The translations under genes were made by a program, and so were the position numbers. DNA of 37,308 nt from contig JACQNC010000015.1 of NCBI GenBank assembly GCA_016203225.1, positions 1 through 37,308 on the forward strand. The letters are read 5' to 3'. The notes under the pieces are model-generated. The model did not search any database and was not told the DNA's origin. It saw only the letters and a list, made by a program, of their open reading frames with translations. The DNA comes from Candidatus Woesearchaeota archaeon (lineage in GTDB: Archaea; Nanobdellota; Nanobdellia; Woesearchaeales; ARS49). Shown here piece by piece: positions 14,215 to 24,172 of the stretch (the first letter of the stretch is position 1; every line of letters starts with the position of its first letter).

Positions 14215-17200
14215 TTACGCTCTACGACGCGTCTTCCGCGACCGCATCCTGTGCCTGATCGACAACGCGATCAGGGCTAACAGCGCGAGCCCGATCGCGA
14301 TCACGAGCGCCCAGGGGATGCCCTGTTCCGCGGGAAGCTCTGGCACCTGAGCAGGTCGTTCTTCGGGAGTCACGGGCACAGGAACAGGCTTTTCCTCGAT
14401 AGGCATCGCGCAGGCTTGTTCTGTCGCAGGACTCGCCACACCGCATCCGTACCGATCCACGCAGTCCCTTGTTCGCATGCCATCTTGGCATGCGCTCCAT
14501 TCTTCGCATGTCCATGAAGGGATGCAGTCGTCATATCTGACGGTGGGCTGCTCGCCCGCGGTTCCGCCGGTCGACGTCGCTGCCGCTTCAGGGGTCTCAC
14601 GCGAGCTGTATGCTGTGAATCCGGTGACCGTGAAAGTGAACACGCCCTCCGCGAACCCGTCTTCGACGCACTGTGACTCCGAACAGGCCTCGAACACGCC
14701 GTCATCGTCGGAATCCACCAGTGGCTGCGGGTTTGTCCCGGTGATGTTATTTAGCTTGATCTGAGCGCTGGTGTTGAGGAGCGTCAGGTTGGTGCTGTTG
14801 AGGAATGCGCGGTTCGCAGTGATGTTGAGTTTCGTCATCGTGATGTCGAGCGCACCGCCGTTCTGAAGCGTCCCGGGGAATCTTATGCTGCCGTTTCCCG
14901 TCTTGAATGTGGTGTTGGTGAAGTTGTTGTTCGTGCTTGGCGTCGCGTTTATCCACTGCGCGGGATTTTCGAGAAGGGTATCGTTGAATACGGTCCCATT
15001 CGCGTTCTGGAGGGAGATCGCATAGCTCTGAGTGCCATTGGCAGTGATTGTGTTTGCGGCGATCGTGTTGTTGTACGATCCGCTCTCGAGCTGGATGCCG
15101 TGGCTGATGCTCGTGCCGCCCGCGGATATCCTGTTGTTGCGGATCGTGTTGTTGAGCGCGAGCGAAGCGATAGTGCCGCTCACGCTGGCCCTTATTCCGT
15201 GATTGTCCGTGGTCCCATTGGTGGTGATCGTGTTGTTCTCGATGAGGTTGTTCTCTGTCGCGAGCCTGATTCCCACATTGAAGCCTGACGTGCCGCTCGC
15301 GTACATCGTGTTGTTCGCGACGGTCGTTTCGTTCGAACCGCTCGAGAGCTCAACCCCGTAGTTCGTCGTCGTGCCGCTCGTGGTGATGGTGTTTCCTACC
15401 AGGATGCTGCCGCGCGCATTTATGACCAGGCGGATCCCCTCATTGCCTGCGCCGGTGCCATTCGCGTATATTGTGTTGTTCCGCACTGTGCTGTTGGAGG
15501 AATCCTCGATCTGGATGCCGCGGTTGGAGGACGTCCCGTTCGTGGTGATCGTGTTTCCGGTCACGTTGTTGTTCGAAGCCGACGTCAGCAGGTAGATGCC
15601 ATTGTTGCCGCTAGTGCTCCCGATCGCGGTCACGGTGTTGTTCTCAATGGCGTCGTGATTCGAGTTGCCCCTCAGAAGGATGCCATAGTTGTTGCTGGTC
15701 CCATTGGTCCGGATCGTGTTGTTGAAGATGATGCTGGAGTTCGTGCCGGTGAAGTTGATGCCGACGCCCTGACTTCCGGCGGCATTGGTGTCGCGGATGT
15801 TGCAGTTCTTGACCGTGACGTTGTTCCTTGCGACCGCTGCGACTCCAGCGTCCGCGCCTACGCCTCCGGTATCGAACGTGATGGTGTAGCCGTCGCAGTC
15901 GAGCACGAGGTTGTCCGCGGTGAGATTGAAGCAGAGACCCGCGCTCGTGACGTTGTTCAACAGGGTCGTTGATGTCGAGATGTTGCCGCAGACAGGCGGG
16001 CCCTCGGTTATGGCATAGCTCGTGAAATGGGACACGTTGAACACCAGCACGCCACCAGCATAGCTCCCCTGGGTGCATTGTGATGCGTCGCAGGAGGCGA
16101 ACGTGCCTGTATCGTTGGCATCGACGACTATCGAGGGGTTGCTGAACGACAATCCTTGCAGGACGATCCTGGCGCTCGTGTTCAGGAAGGACAGCGCCGT
16201 GCTGTTCATGAACGAGCGGTTGAACGAGACGTTCAATTTGTCATGGTTTACCGTCGTCGAGATCGGCACGGTCACGGTCGGCAGGATGAGGACGCTGCCA
16301 TCCGGGGCATCGAAGAGCAGGTTCGTGATGTTGTTGTCGCTTGCGCCGGAGTTTGTTGAAAGCCAGGTCGCGTTGGTTCGGATGGTCGTGTTCCTCAGCA
16401 CGTTGCTTGTGCTCGAGGCTATGTTGACCCCTGTTCCTGAGTTGCTCGAGGCCGTGTTGTTGGTGAGCACGTTGAAGTTAGAGGAACTCGTGATTAGCAG
16501 TCCGTTGCTGCTGTTGCTGGTGGCTGTGTTGTTGGAAAGCATGTTGTAGTTTGAGCTGCCATCGAGAGTTATGCCGTAGAGGTTTGTGCTGCTGCCGCGG
16601 TTGTTGTCGAGCGTGTTGTTGGAACTGCCGCTCAGGTATATGCCCCCATAACTCCCGTTGCCCGCGGCAACGTTGTTCATGAGCGTGTTCAGGTTTGAGC
16701 CGGTATCGAGACGTATGCCGACGTTAGGTCCGGTGGCGGTGTTATTGATGATGTTGCTGTTCGAGCTCGCTTCGATGAGCATGCCGTTGCCGCTGCTGCC
16801 TGTCGCGGTGTTGTTGGTTATGTTGCTGTTCGAGCTCGAGGACACGTAGATGCCGGTCCCCAGCGTCCCCGAGATACGATTATGGGTGGCGGTGTTGTTC
16901 GCGCTCGATTCGATGCGGATACCTACGCTCGGGCTCAGCACGGTGTTGTTGCTGAGCGTGTTGTGCGTCGAGCTCGAGGCGAGATAGAGCCCGAAGCTGG
17001 CCGAACCGGTCGCATTGGCCACGTTGTCACGGATCGTCCCATTCGTCGTGTTGCTGAAAAACACGGCATGCGCGCCGGTCACTCCCGAATCACCTTGGTC
17101 GATGTGGCAATCCCTGACCGTCACGTTATTCCGGTTGCTCACGTTCACGCCGTATCCGGTGCTGCTCGATGCATACGTGATCGTGAAACCGGCGCAGTCG

Positions 17201-18576
17201 AGGAAGCAGTTGTCGCAGCTGACCGTGAAACACGTGTCCGCGCTCGAGACGTTGTTGACGAGCGTGTTGTTCGCGCTAGCGAGAGTGCCACAGGCGGAGA
17301 CGGTCTCCGCCGTGGCGAAGCTCGTGAAGTGGCTCACGTTGAAGACGAACACGCCGCCGGTGTAGCTTGTCTCCGTGCAAGTTTCCGCAGGGCATGCGGT
17401 GAACGTTCCGCTATCTTCTAAGTCGACCACCGGTTGCGGATCAATGAACGCGAGCCCGTTCAGCGCGATGAACGCGCTTTGGTTGAGCTGGCTCAGGTTT
17501 GTCGAGTTCAGGAACGTGTGGTTGAACGTGATGTTGAGCTTTGCGCGCGTCATGTCCAGCGTGCCATTGAGCTGGATCCTGCCAGGGAGCCGCATGCTTC
17601 CGTTGTTCGTGACGAAGCTCATGTTGGTGAAGTTATTGAATGTCCCGACGCCGAGGGAAACCCACGCGACAGGATTATCGAGGATGGTGTTGTTGAAACG
17701 CGAGCCATTCGAAGCAAGGATAGAAATGCCGTAGCTGCCAGTCCCTCTTGTGGTGATGTTGTTCGAGAAGAAAGCGTTGTTGTCTGATGCGCTCTGCAGG
17801 CGGATACCGTGATTGCTGTCTGTGCCGTTCGTGGTGATCGTGTTGGCGGTCACGGTATTATCCGAGCCGGAAGTGAGGATTATGCCATGGTTGAGAGTGC
17901 TGCTACCGCCGGTCGTGATATTGTTGCCGGTGACGGTGTTGTTCGAAGCTGCCAAACGGATGCCGACGTTGAGCAGGGTGCCGCCGGTGCGGACGATGTT
18001 GTCCGTGACATTATTCCCTGAAGACGTGCCTGTGCTGAGGATGATATCTATTCCGTAGTTGCTGCTACCGCTGCCGCTTGTTGTGACATTGTTTCCTGTT
18101 ACGATGGTGTTCATCGAGTCTGAAACTTGGATGCCGAGATTGATCGATGTGCCGTTGGTGAAGACATTGTTGTTGGAGACGATGCTGTTGTTGGTGTCCG
18201 AGAACTTGATGCCGTACCCGCTGAGACCGTCGCCGTTGCCGTCTCGAACGTTGCAGTTCCTGACCGTGACATTGTTCCTGCTGGTCGCGGTTATTCCCTG
18301 GTCGCTTCCTCCTCCCGCCGTGTCGAAAGTGATCGTGTACCCGTCGCAGTCGAGGAAGCAGTTATCGCAGCTGACCGTGAAACACGTGTCCGCGCTCGAG
18401 ACGTTGTTGACGAGCGTGTTGTTCGCGCTAACGAGACTGCCGCACGCCGAGACATCGGTCTCGACAGTGAACGCGCCGGTCGGCCCCCGAGAGACGGGCT
18501 CCGTGAGCGCGAAAAAGAACATGAGCGCGAACGCTAGCGCTGCAAGCAGGAATCCCGGCTCTCCTCTTTTCTGCAC
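14215..18576 (-). CDS. Giant beta-helix surface protein, three modules, C-terminal anchor
   Basis: About 1453 residues. A signal peptide (FLLAALAFALMFFFALT) is followed by three modules of about 380-480 residues. Each opens with a CGxxxxxNxTLxNNVxSAxxCF segment, continues with many NNTI/GNTITTNGT rungs typical of right-handed beta helices (NosD type), and ends with an LNSTNLSxLNxSAxIxL ... VFNVSHFTSYA domain. A Cys-rich piece (CIPSWTCEEWSACQDGMRTR) precedes a Pro-rich linker, a membrane helix (WALVIAIGLALLALIAL) and a basic tail, so it is anchored and displayed outside. Very rich in NxT/S sites. The start is GTG at 18576, because the TATA box (18597-18605) excludes the longer TTG reading. Confidence 0.85.
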   Translation of the reverse strand: MQKRGEPGFLLAALAFALMFFFALTEPVSRGPTGAFTVETDVSACGSLVSANNTLVNNVSSADTCFTVSCDNCFLDCDGYTITFDTAGGGSDQGITATSRNNVTVRNCNVRDGNGDGLSGYGIKFSDTNNSIVSNNNVFTNGTSINLGIQVSDSMNTIVTGNNVTTSGSGSSNYGIDIILSTGTSSGNNVTDNIVRTGGTLLNVGIRLAASNNTVTGNNITTGGSSTLNHGIILTSGSDNTVTANTITTNGTDSNHGIRLQSASDNNAFFSNNITTRGTGSYGISILASNGSRFNNTILDNPVAWVSLGVGTFNNFTNMSFVTNNGSMRLPGRIQLNGTLDMTRAKLNITFNHTFLNSTNLSQLNQSAFIALNGLAFIDPQPVVDLEDSGTFTACPAETCTETSYTGGVFVFNVSHFTSFATAETVSACGTLASANNTLVNNVSSADTCFTVSCDNCFLDCAGFTITYASSSTGYGVNVSNRNNVTVRDCHIDQGDSGVTGAHAVFFSNTTNGTIRDNVANATGSASFGLYLASSSTHNTLSNNTVLSPSVGIRIESSANNTATHNRISGTLGTGIYVSSSSNSNITNNTATGSSGNGMLIEASSNSNIINNTATGPNVGIRLDTGSNLNTLMNNVAAGNGSYGGIYLSGSSNNTLDNNRGSSTNLYGITLDGSSNYNMLSNNTATSNSSNGLLITSSSNFNVLTNNTASSNSGTGVNIASSTSNVLRNTTIRTNATWLSTNSGASDNNITNLLFDAPDGSVLILPTVTVPISTTVNHDKLNVSFNRSFMNSTALSFLNTSARIVLQGLSFSNPSIVVDANDTGTFASCDASQCTQGSYAGGVLVFNVSHFTSYAITEGPPVCGNISTSTTLLNNVTSAGLCFNLTADNLVLDCDGYTITFDTGGVGADAGVAAVARNNVTVKNCNIRDTNAAGSQGVGINFTGTNSSIIFNNTIRTNGTSNNYGILLRGNSNHDAIENNTVTAIGSTSGNNGIYLLTSASNNNVTGNTITTNGTSSNRGIQIEDSSNSTVRNNTIYANGTGAGNEGIRLVINARGSILVGNTITTSGTTTNYGVELSSGSNETTVANNTMYASGTSGFNVGIRLATENNLIENNTITTNGTTDNHGIRASVSGTIASLALNNTIRNNRISAGGTSISHGIQLESGSYNNTIAANTITANGTQSYAISLQNANGTVFNDTLLENPAQWINATPSTNNNFTNTTFKTGNGSIRFPGTLQNGGALDITMTKLNITANRAFLNSTNLTLLNTSAQIKLNNITGTNPQPLVDSDDDGVFEACSESQCVEDGFAEGVFTFTVTGFTAYSSRETPEAAATSTGGTAGEQPTVRYDDCIPSWTCEEWSACQDGMRTRDCVDRYGCGVASPATEQACAMPIEEKPVPVPVTPEERPAQVPELPAEQGIPWALVIAIGLALLALIALSIRHRMRSRKTRRRA
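17193..18430 (-). repeat. Near-identical module starts within the beta-helix gene
   Basis: 17193-17278 and 18345-18430 are 86 bases long and differ at one position. They encode the Cys-rich opening segments of modules 2 and 1. The third module start (about 15890-15985) is clearly more diverged. This points to recent duplication or gene conversion between the first two modules. Confidence 0.8.
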
Positions 18577-18596
18577 GGAGGGTCGCTGGCGCACAA

Positions 18597-18605
18597 CGTA
18601 TTTAA
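18597..18605 (-). promoter_or_regulatory. TATA box of the beta-helix gene
   Basis: Minus-strand TTTAAATAC is centred 25-26 bases before the GTG at 18576. The gene therefore has its own promoter despite the same-strand gene only 82 bases upstream. Confidence 0.65.
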
Positions 18606-18658
18606 AAGTTCTCAATGGTCGCTCCTGACCGGCATCCGCGCGGGTCGCGGCTCATCCA

Positions 18659-21193
18659 TCACGCCTTTTGGGGTTTTCTTCTCGTGCGATGCCGTTCGTG
18701 CGTGAGAGCGAGCGCGATGAGAGCGATGATCAGCCCTATGAGGAGCGCGGTGTACGGTGGGTTCTGCTCGCCTGCCTTTATCGCGGCGATCTTCGCGTCG
18801 ACCGCGCGCTCGAGCACGGCTTCGTTCTCAGCCCGGATGCCGGTGATCTGGACGTCCGTGGCGGTCGTCTTGCCGTCATGGGTCGCGGTGAGCGCGAAAC
18901 TCGTGTCCGGCTCGGGACTGCCCGTCTCGAGCAGGTCATACACGAAGACCTTCGGTTCGCCCGCGACCAGCGCCTGCAGGCATTCTGTCGTTGACGCAAT
19001 GTCTCCGTTCTCATCGAGCACACCGCTCACCACGTAGCCAGGGGGGACGTTCATGCAGATGTCGACGTTCCATACGTCCGCGGACTCGAAGACGAACGGG
19101 TAGAGTTCCCGTTCACTGCTCCAGACCGTGTATTCAGGGTGCATCACGGTCAGCTTGGAACCTGTGATGACCTCTGCAAACCCTGCGCTGTACTTGACCG
19201 TCGCATCCTTCTTGATGAGTTTGCTGATGTGCAGCCTCTTCGTGATGATCGTCTGCGCCGCCGTGGAATCGTCTTCGCGGTCATCTTTCTCTTCATCGTC
19301 CACGTTCTCGAAGTTCGTGAATTTCGCGGCATAGACCGTCTGGCCTGTGGCGGCATCAGTGAACTTCGCAATAATCAATCCGTCGTTCGGGGCAGGCACG
19401 CCGATGACGCACGTCCCTGTCGGGTCGGTCATGCACGCGCCGACTTTTCCGATGTCAGCCTCGTAGATGTTGTTGAGCAGGTTCCGCACGGGTCGCGAGC
19501 CGAACGTGCTCACGAATTCGGGAGCCTGACGGTTGAATGCCTTCACAGTTATACCGGAAAGCGATTGCTTGCACGTTGACACGGGCTTGCCGTTCTTGTA
19601 CCCGCACACGCCTGACTTCGTCTGGTCCACGATCTGCAGGTCGACAACAGGCTTTTCCGCATACGGACAGCCCTTGTATGCTGGGATTCCCACGACATAC
19701 GCGCAGGCGTCCTGGGTGTCCAGGACCAAGTCATTGTCGTCATCAGGGTCGCACACGTCACCGATCGCGTCAGCGTCGAAGTCGTTCTGGTCGGCGTTCG
19801 CCACGACAGGACAGTTGTCCTGGACATCCGCGATGCCATCATTGTCATCATCAGGGTCGCACACGTCACCGATCGCGTCAGCGTCGATGTCGGATTGGTC
19901 GGTGTTGGCCATCGTCGGGCAGTTATCCCGCGTATCGATGATTCCGTCTCTATCGCTGTCGAGCGTCTTGAGCGTGTAGACTGCGTTTTCTGCGCACGTG
20001 ATGTCAGTCATCGTGTAGCTCACGCTATCAGGATTAGGGGTCACTATGGTGGTATACTGCTGTCCGTTCTTGAAGATGCCGCATGCGTTCGATGCACTGC
20101 ATAGCAGTTCGTTGAGCGCTTGCGGCAATCTGAACGCTATCGTGAGCGCGCTGCTGACGCAACCGTTCACGGTCAATCGGGGTTCGCCCGCGGATGTCGT
20201 CGATACAGTTATCGAGGACGTCGTTCCGTACGTCTCAGCGACGACCGTGCCGGCCGTTGTCGGGAGTGAAGCGACGCTCGCGCCTGATGCGCTGGTGAAC
20301 GCCGTGCTGAGGATGTATGTCTTGATATCGCCGGACCGTCCGAACTGGTCGAGCGCGGTCGTCCGCACGAAGACCGTCGAGGGGAAGGGCGCCGCTGCGG
20401 AGATGTCCGACACGACACTATAGGCATAGGGCGCGACGATCGTCGTGGACTCTGTCACGCTGCCGAGTATCTCCCCTGTCGGGCTTTCCCTGCGAACTTC
20501 GATGAGAACACGCCCTACAGAACTCAGTTCACCCGTATCAGTGACTGCCCTTCGGACAGCGTCATAGACGACGTTCTGCGTGACAAACACAGGAGGGGGA
20601 GACTCAAGCTCGAGAGATACGACTTCGCCCGGCTGGAGTACGTCTTGGATAGTGAGATAGACTGTGCTTCCCGGAACAGGCGTCACGGAGATGACGCGCA
20701 CGAACTGCATCAACGCAGGCCCTGCAACGGGGGCGAAATCAGAGGGGGCCGCCAACGCGAGCATCAAGGCGTTCTGCGCTTCGAGAATGTCGGGTGACGC
20801 GCCTCGCGCGACAAGTGCTTGCGAGAATGTGCTTATGAACTGCTCGGCTTCCGCGCCAGAGAGACCGTCGATGAATGTCTTGACGTCCTGCCAGAAACGC
20901 TCATCGAGGAAGTCGAGGACAAGCGTTGATGAATCAAGGTCAACATCAGCCTTCACGCGGGCGTTCAGCACACGACCGCCGAATTCAAGCCTGAGGACCG
21001 CCTCATCGATCGGGTTCGCGGTAAGCTCCTGCTGGATAGTTGTAGGCAACTGGCTGAAGTCTCCGACTGCGACGGCAGGGCCGCCGTCGATGACTCCCTG
21101 CACGCCTCTGTCGATCAGTCCTTCACCGTCGGGCTGAGCGCAGCCGACAAGCAAAAAAATACCCACAATGATTGTTGCGAGGAGTTTTTTCAT
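18659..21193 (-). CDS. Exported lipoprotein-like protein with TSP3 calcium repeats and C-terminal anchor
   Basis: 844 residues. The N-terminus KKLLATIIVGIFLLVGCAQ has a lipobox-like LVGC, suggesting a lipid-modified Cys. Residues about 30-410 are beta-rich domains I do not recognise. Then come thrombospondin type 3 repeats (DSDRDGIIDTRDNCP ... DIDADAIGDVCDPDDDNDG, twice, then a broken third) that bind calcium. A further beta region and a C-terminal helix (ALLIGLIIALIALAL) with the basic tail ERHRTRRKPQKA follow. The ATG at 21193 gives a clean signal; longer readings lack one. It starts 17 bases after the stop of the upstream gene, so the two are likely cotranscribed. Confidence 0.8.
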   Translation of the reverse strand: MKKLLATIIVGIFLLVGCAQPDGEGLIDRGVQGVIDGGPAVAVGDFSQLPTTIQQELTANPIDEAVLRLEFGGRVLNARVKADVDLDSSTLVLDFLDERFWQDVKTFIDGLSGAEAEQFISTFSQALVARGASPDILEAQNALMLALAAPSDFAPVAGPALMQFVRVISVTPVPGSTVYLTIQDVLQPGEVVSLELESPPPVFVTQNVVYDAVRRAVTDTGELSSVGRVLIEVRRESPTGEILGSVTESTTIVAPYAYSVVSDISAAAPFPSTVFVRTTALDQFGRSGDIKTYILSTAFTSASGASVASLPTTAGTVVAETYGTTSSITVSTTSAGEPRLTVNGCVSSALTIAFRLPQALNELLCSASNACGIFKNGQQYTTIVTPNPDSVSYTMTDITCAENAVYTLKTLDSDRDGIIDTRDNCPTMANTDQSDIDADAIGDVCDPDDDNDGIADVQDNCPVVANADQNDFDADAIGDVCDPDDDNDLVLDTQDACAYVVGIPAYKGCPYAEKPVVDLQIVDQTKSGVCGYKNGKPVSTCKQSLSGITVKAFNRQAPEFVSTFGSRPVRNLLNNIYEADIGKVGACMTDPTGTCVIGVPAPNDGLIIAKFTDAATGQTVYAAKFTNFENVDDEEKDDREDDSTAAQTIITKRLHISKLIKKDATVKYSAGFAEVITGSKLTVMHPEYTVWSSERELYPFVFESADVWNVDICMNVPPGYVVSGVLDENGDIASTTECLQALVAGEPKVFVYDLLETGSPEPDTSFALTATHDGKTTATDVQITGIRAENEAVLERAVDAKIAAIKAGEQNPPYTALLIGLIIALIALALTHERHRTRRKPQKA

Positions 21194-21210
21194 TCCGTCA
21201 CCCGTCGCGT

Positions 21211-23667
21211 TTACCTGCAGGTTCCTGCCATGCACGTGCCAGGCCGGCCCAGGTTATCACAGGGCATCCCTTCGTAGGCTCGTGGATCATTCACGCACGA
21301 GATACCGTCGAAATAGTCACGCGTGCATGGCTTGCCATCATCGCAGTTCGGAGCACCGCTCGGTGTGCAGACTCCGCCGCTGCATATATCCGTCGTTCCG
21401 GGGCAGATGTTGCCGCAAGAACCGCAGTTGACGGTATCTCTGCTCGTATCGACACAGGACGTTCCGCACTGTAACGTTCCAGCAGGACACCCACCCGTAC
21501 CGCCTGACACGCATGTGCGCGTGGCCAGGTCGCAGTTCGGCTGCGTTGCGGGGCAGTCAGCGTCACTTGCGCAGCCGCTGGATGTCTGCGGCAGGCACTG
21601 GCATGCCGCGCCACAATACGTCGTCGGTGAGCATGTCGGCGGCAGACTTGGCTCGCATTGCTCGCCAGGATCAATCATGCCGTTGCCGCAAACGCTAGAC
21701 GGTGCGGATGATAGACTGCCTGCGTCGTAGGATCCCCATTTGTTGTCCGCCTTCGCGAAATAGCCGACAGACGAGCCCTTGATGCTCGAGCCAAAGAACG
21801 CATGGATGGCTCCCGCAAGAGTCTTACCTGTCCAGCCAGCCTGGGTGTATGCCCAGACCGCGGACTTGCCTGATGCGATCGCGTTGTTGATCACACTCGA
21901 AACGCTGTTGACGCAGCTTCCTGTGCCCGTGTCGCAGACAGTTCCTGCGCCGCACGAAGTCGACGTGCAGCCGGACGGTTCTCTCCGCGCGATGGTGAAC
22001 GGTGTTGATGCGACGACGACACCTCGGTCAGTCAGTCTCAACGTGCCAGTGTCCCCTTCAACCCACCAGTTTCCAACGATTACCGGCACTTGAAAGGTGC
22101 CCGTGGGGCTGCTCATGGTGTCACGAATCGCTATTGGACCTACCGGTCCGTTACTCTTTGCTTCAAGCGTGAATGGCGTATTTGATTGAAATCCGCTTCC
22201 CTCGACAGTGATCGTTTCTCCGATACGCGCGATCGACGGCATCACGCTCAACGTCGCAGTCGTTCCTCCGCACTCTGCGGTCATTGCACAACGAGAATCT
22301 GCACAGTCAGTCATCCCATTACAGTCGTTATCGACTCCATCGTTGCAGAACGTTTCCTGGGACTGCGTCGGCGAACAACCGCCTTGCTGGAAGTTCACAG
22401 GCCCTCTCAACGGCAAGATTCCGACATTCGCGTCGGGCAGAGTCGTTCCGCCTCGAACCAACGTGATCTGGCCACTGCCGCTTCCATCAGACGCGAGCGA
22501 GAATCTCAGCGTGTCACCGTAATTCAACGTAATCGTGACCGGGTTAAGGTCGGGGCTCGTTACTCTCCAGGTACCTGTCGTGCTGGGTCCGTTGTTGCGG
22601 ACTTCCAGCGAAGCACGCACATACTGCTCGCCGGTGCTGAAGATGAAAGTGTCGGGAATTTGCTGGTTGAGCGTCGCTCCCGTAGACAGGAAGTTGCTGG
22701 TGTACACGGTCCGGGGCGGGTAATAACTGCTGGTCGAAGCAACGACATCAAACGATATCTGCTGCGTCGTTCGGCGTCCCGTGCTATCGGTAACCGTGAC
22801 TTCAATAACGTACGTCCCTGCACCGGCACCAACCAGCGACCACGCGAACGACGTCGTACTGGGCGGCGGCGCGATTCCGAGCGTTGCGGTGCTGCCCATA
22901 GGCTGCGAGATGATCTGCGCATCTGCGCTGAACGTCTGGCCTCCTGCGCACGGCGCCTGGTTATCCAGATCGTTCACATACACGGTGAGCGTTATCGTGC
23001 TGCCCGCCACCGGAGGATTTGGCTGAACTTGGTAGTTGCCGATCGTCGGCGGGTTCGAACCGCACGAGGACGATGACGACTGCACAAGACTGATTGCATT
23101 GTATTTGTTACCATCACCATTATAGTTTGAGCCGATGATCGAGGTGCCTGAAACCACTTGCACCAACCCGTCCTGGTACGTTTGAAGGAACAGGACGTCA
23201 CCTGGCCTGATCGTAAGTGTTGCAAGACCGGGGCTGGGGAACGTCGCCGATGCGACGTAGAGGCTGCCAGCACTGACGCTGAACGTCCAGTCAGTAGCGC
23301 CATCATTCATGAGTCGGAGAGAAATGCGCGACCCGTAAGGCGCCCAGATCAAGGAGCTCGGGTCATAGAGGATTGAATCTGCGGCCGTGCTTCTGCGCAC
23401 GTCGACGGAAGGGAACGGCTGTTGGGCCGCGCACGTTCCTGATGCGCCGTCACAATATTCTCCGTTCAAGACGACATCACAACGGCTGTCATCGGCGCAA
23501 GTCGCTCCAATGACTGCGCCTGTCGGTGAACCCGAGAAGAGACCGCTGAGCCAAGAGAAGAATGAACCTAACCCTGAACTCTGTGGCGATGCCGCGACAG
23601 GTACGCTCGCGAGCATCAATGCTATCATGACGAATGCAAGAATACGATACTGGTTGCGGCTCATCAT
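21211..23667 (-). CDS. Secreted Cys-rich multidomain protein
   Basis: About 818 residues. A signal peptide (ILAFVMIALMLASVPVAA) is followed by GSPTGAVIGA. Then Ig-like/PKD-like beta domains (PPTIGNYQVQPNPPVAGSTI, and the IARIGETITVEGSGF region), an FCNDGVDNDCNGMTDCAD motif found in many exported proteins, and several small Cys modules (CGNGMIDPGEQCE, CASDADCPATQPNCD, DTVNCGSCGNICPG, CDDGKPCTRDYFDG). No C-terminal anchor is visible. The role may be adhesion or surface assembly. Two ATGs follow AAAGGAGCG; TATA at 23748-23756. Confidence 0.8.
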   Translation of the reverse strand: MMSRNQYRILAFVMIALMLASVPVAASPQSSGLGSFFSWLSGLFSGSPTGAVIGATCADDSRCDVVLNGEYCDGASGTCAAQQPFPSVDVRRSTAADSILYDPSSLIWAPYGSRISLRLMNDGATDWTFSVSAGSLYVASATFPSPGLATLTIRPGDVLFLQTYQDGLVQVVSGTSIIGSNYNGDGNKYNAISLVQSSSSSCGSNPPTIGNYQVQPNPPVAGSTITLTVYVNDLDNQAPCAGGQTFSADAQIISQPMGSTATLGIAPPPSTTSFAWSLVGAGAGTYVIEVTVTDSTGRRTTQQISFDVVASTSSYYPPRTVYTSNFLSTGATLNQQIPDTFIFSTGEQYVRASLEVRNNGPSTTGTWRVTSPDLNPVTITLNYGDTLRFSLASDGSGSGQITLVRGGTTLPDANVGILPLRGPVNFQQGGCSPTQSQETFCNDGVDNDCNGMTDCADSRCAMTAECGGTTATLSVMPSIARIGETITVEGSGFQSNTPFTLEAKSNGPVGPIAIRDTMSSPTGTFQVPVIVGNWWVEGDTGTLRLTDRGVVVASTPFTIARREPSGCTSTSCGAGTVCDTGTGSCVNSVSSVINNAIASGKSAVWAYTQAGWTGKTLAGAIHAFFGSSIKGSSVGYFAKADNKWGSYDAGSLSSAPSSVCGNGMIDPGEQCEPSLPPTCSPTTYCGAACQCLPQTSSGCASDADCPATQPNCDLATRTCVSGGTGGCPAGTLQCGTSCVDTSRDTVNCGSCGNICPGTTDICSGGVCTPSGAPNCDDGKPCTRDYFDGISCVNDPRAYEGMPCDNLGRPGTCMAGTCR

Positions 23668-23747
23668 CACACGCTCCTTTTTTTGGCACCTGATATCCTG
23701 CTGCGCAGGAAACAGGCAACGATTCTGGTGTGAGCAAGCTTTTGTTG

Positions 23748-23756
23748 ATATTTAAA
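23748..23756 (-). promoter_or_regulatory. Promoter of the Cys-rich/TSP3 surface gene pair
   Basis: Minus-strand TTTAAATAT with an expected RNA start near 23725 gives a leader of about 58 bases that ends with AAAGGAGCG before the ATG. Confidence 0.6.
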
Positions 23757-23891
23757 CCTGACGGTTTCTTCCGAGAAACCAACGCGGGCTCTCAAAGACG
23801 CGTTGCGCCACGTCATCATACCACGATACCGGAGCCGATATTCCGAGCAAACACTCTATATAATGTGCATTTCGTTTCGGCAAAGAATGCT

Positions 23892-24029
23892 TTGACACTC
23901 AAACAGGCCCTTGGTACAGCGCTGCGACGTGTTCCTCGCGATGAGCAAGCCGCGGGTTCACTGGCGGGCCCATCTTATTTCTCCGCCATCGTCGGAAAGT
24001 TTCCGGAAATCTGTGCGCAAGACATATAA
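23892..24029 (+). CDS. Doubtful 45-residue ORF before the duplicated cassettes
   Basis: An open frame from a TTG (TLKQALGTALRRVPRDEQAA ...) ends in the TATA box of the first cassette. A TATA-like string (TCTATATAA, 23855-23863) lies at about the right distance for a leaderless start there. No homology is recognised and the start codon is rare, so this may be noise. Nothing else is seen in 23757-24010. Confidence 0.25.
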   Translation: MTLKQALGTALRRVPRDEQAAGSLAGPSYFSAIVGKFPEICAQDI

Positions 24030-24052
24030 ATTCCAAAAACAGCATGAAGGGC

Positions 24053-24172
24053 ATGGCGACAATCATCAACGGGGTTTGGCGAAAGGTCCTACCGGGACAA
24101 TCGCTGATCAACACTAAGGATTCTGAAGGGGTCATCAAAGAGGTTTTCAGGATGCTGGGGATCGCGGAATGA
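24053..24172 (+). CDS. Cassette gene A1, tiny unknown protein
   Basis: 39 residues (MATIINGVWRKVL ... EVFRMLGIAE). The TATA (24023-24030) is centred about 26 bases before the ATG at 24053, so that start is preferred; an in-frame ATG at 24044 would add MKG. It shares the MAT start and the KEVFRMLG end with A2. The stop overlaps the B1 start (ATGA). Function unknown. Confidence 0.6.
   Translation: MATIINGVWRKVLPGQSLINTKDSEGVIKEVFRMLGIAE

Noticed and set aside
14700-18450. CRISPR-like or satellite repeats (many GTTGTT strings)
   Set aside because: They are coding repeats for Asn-rich beta-helix rungs with irregular spacing and no constant repeat/variable spacer pattern.
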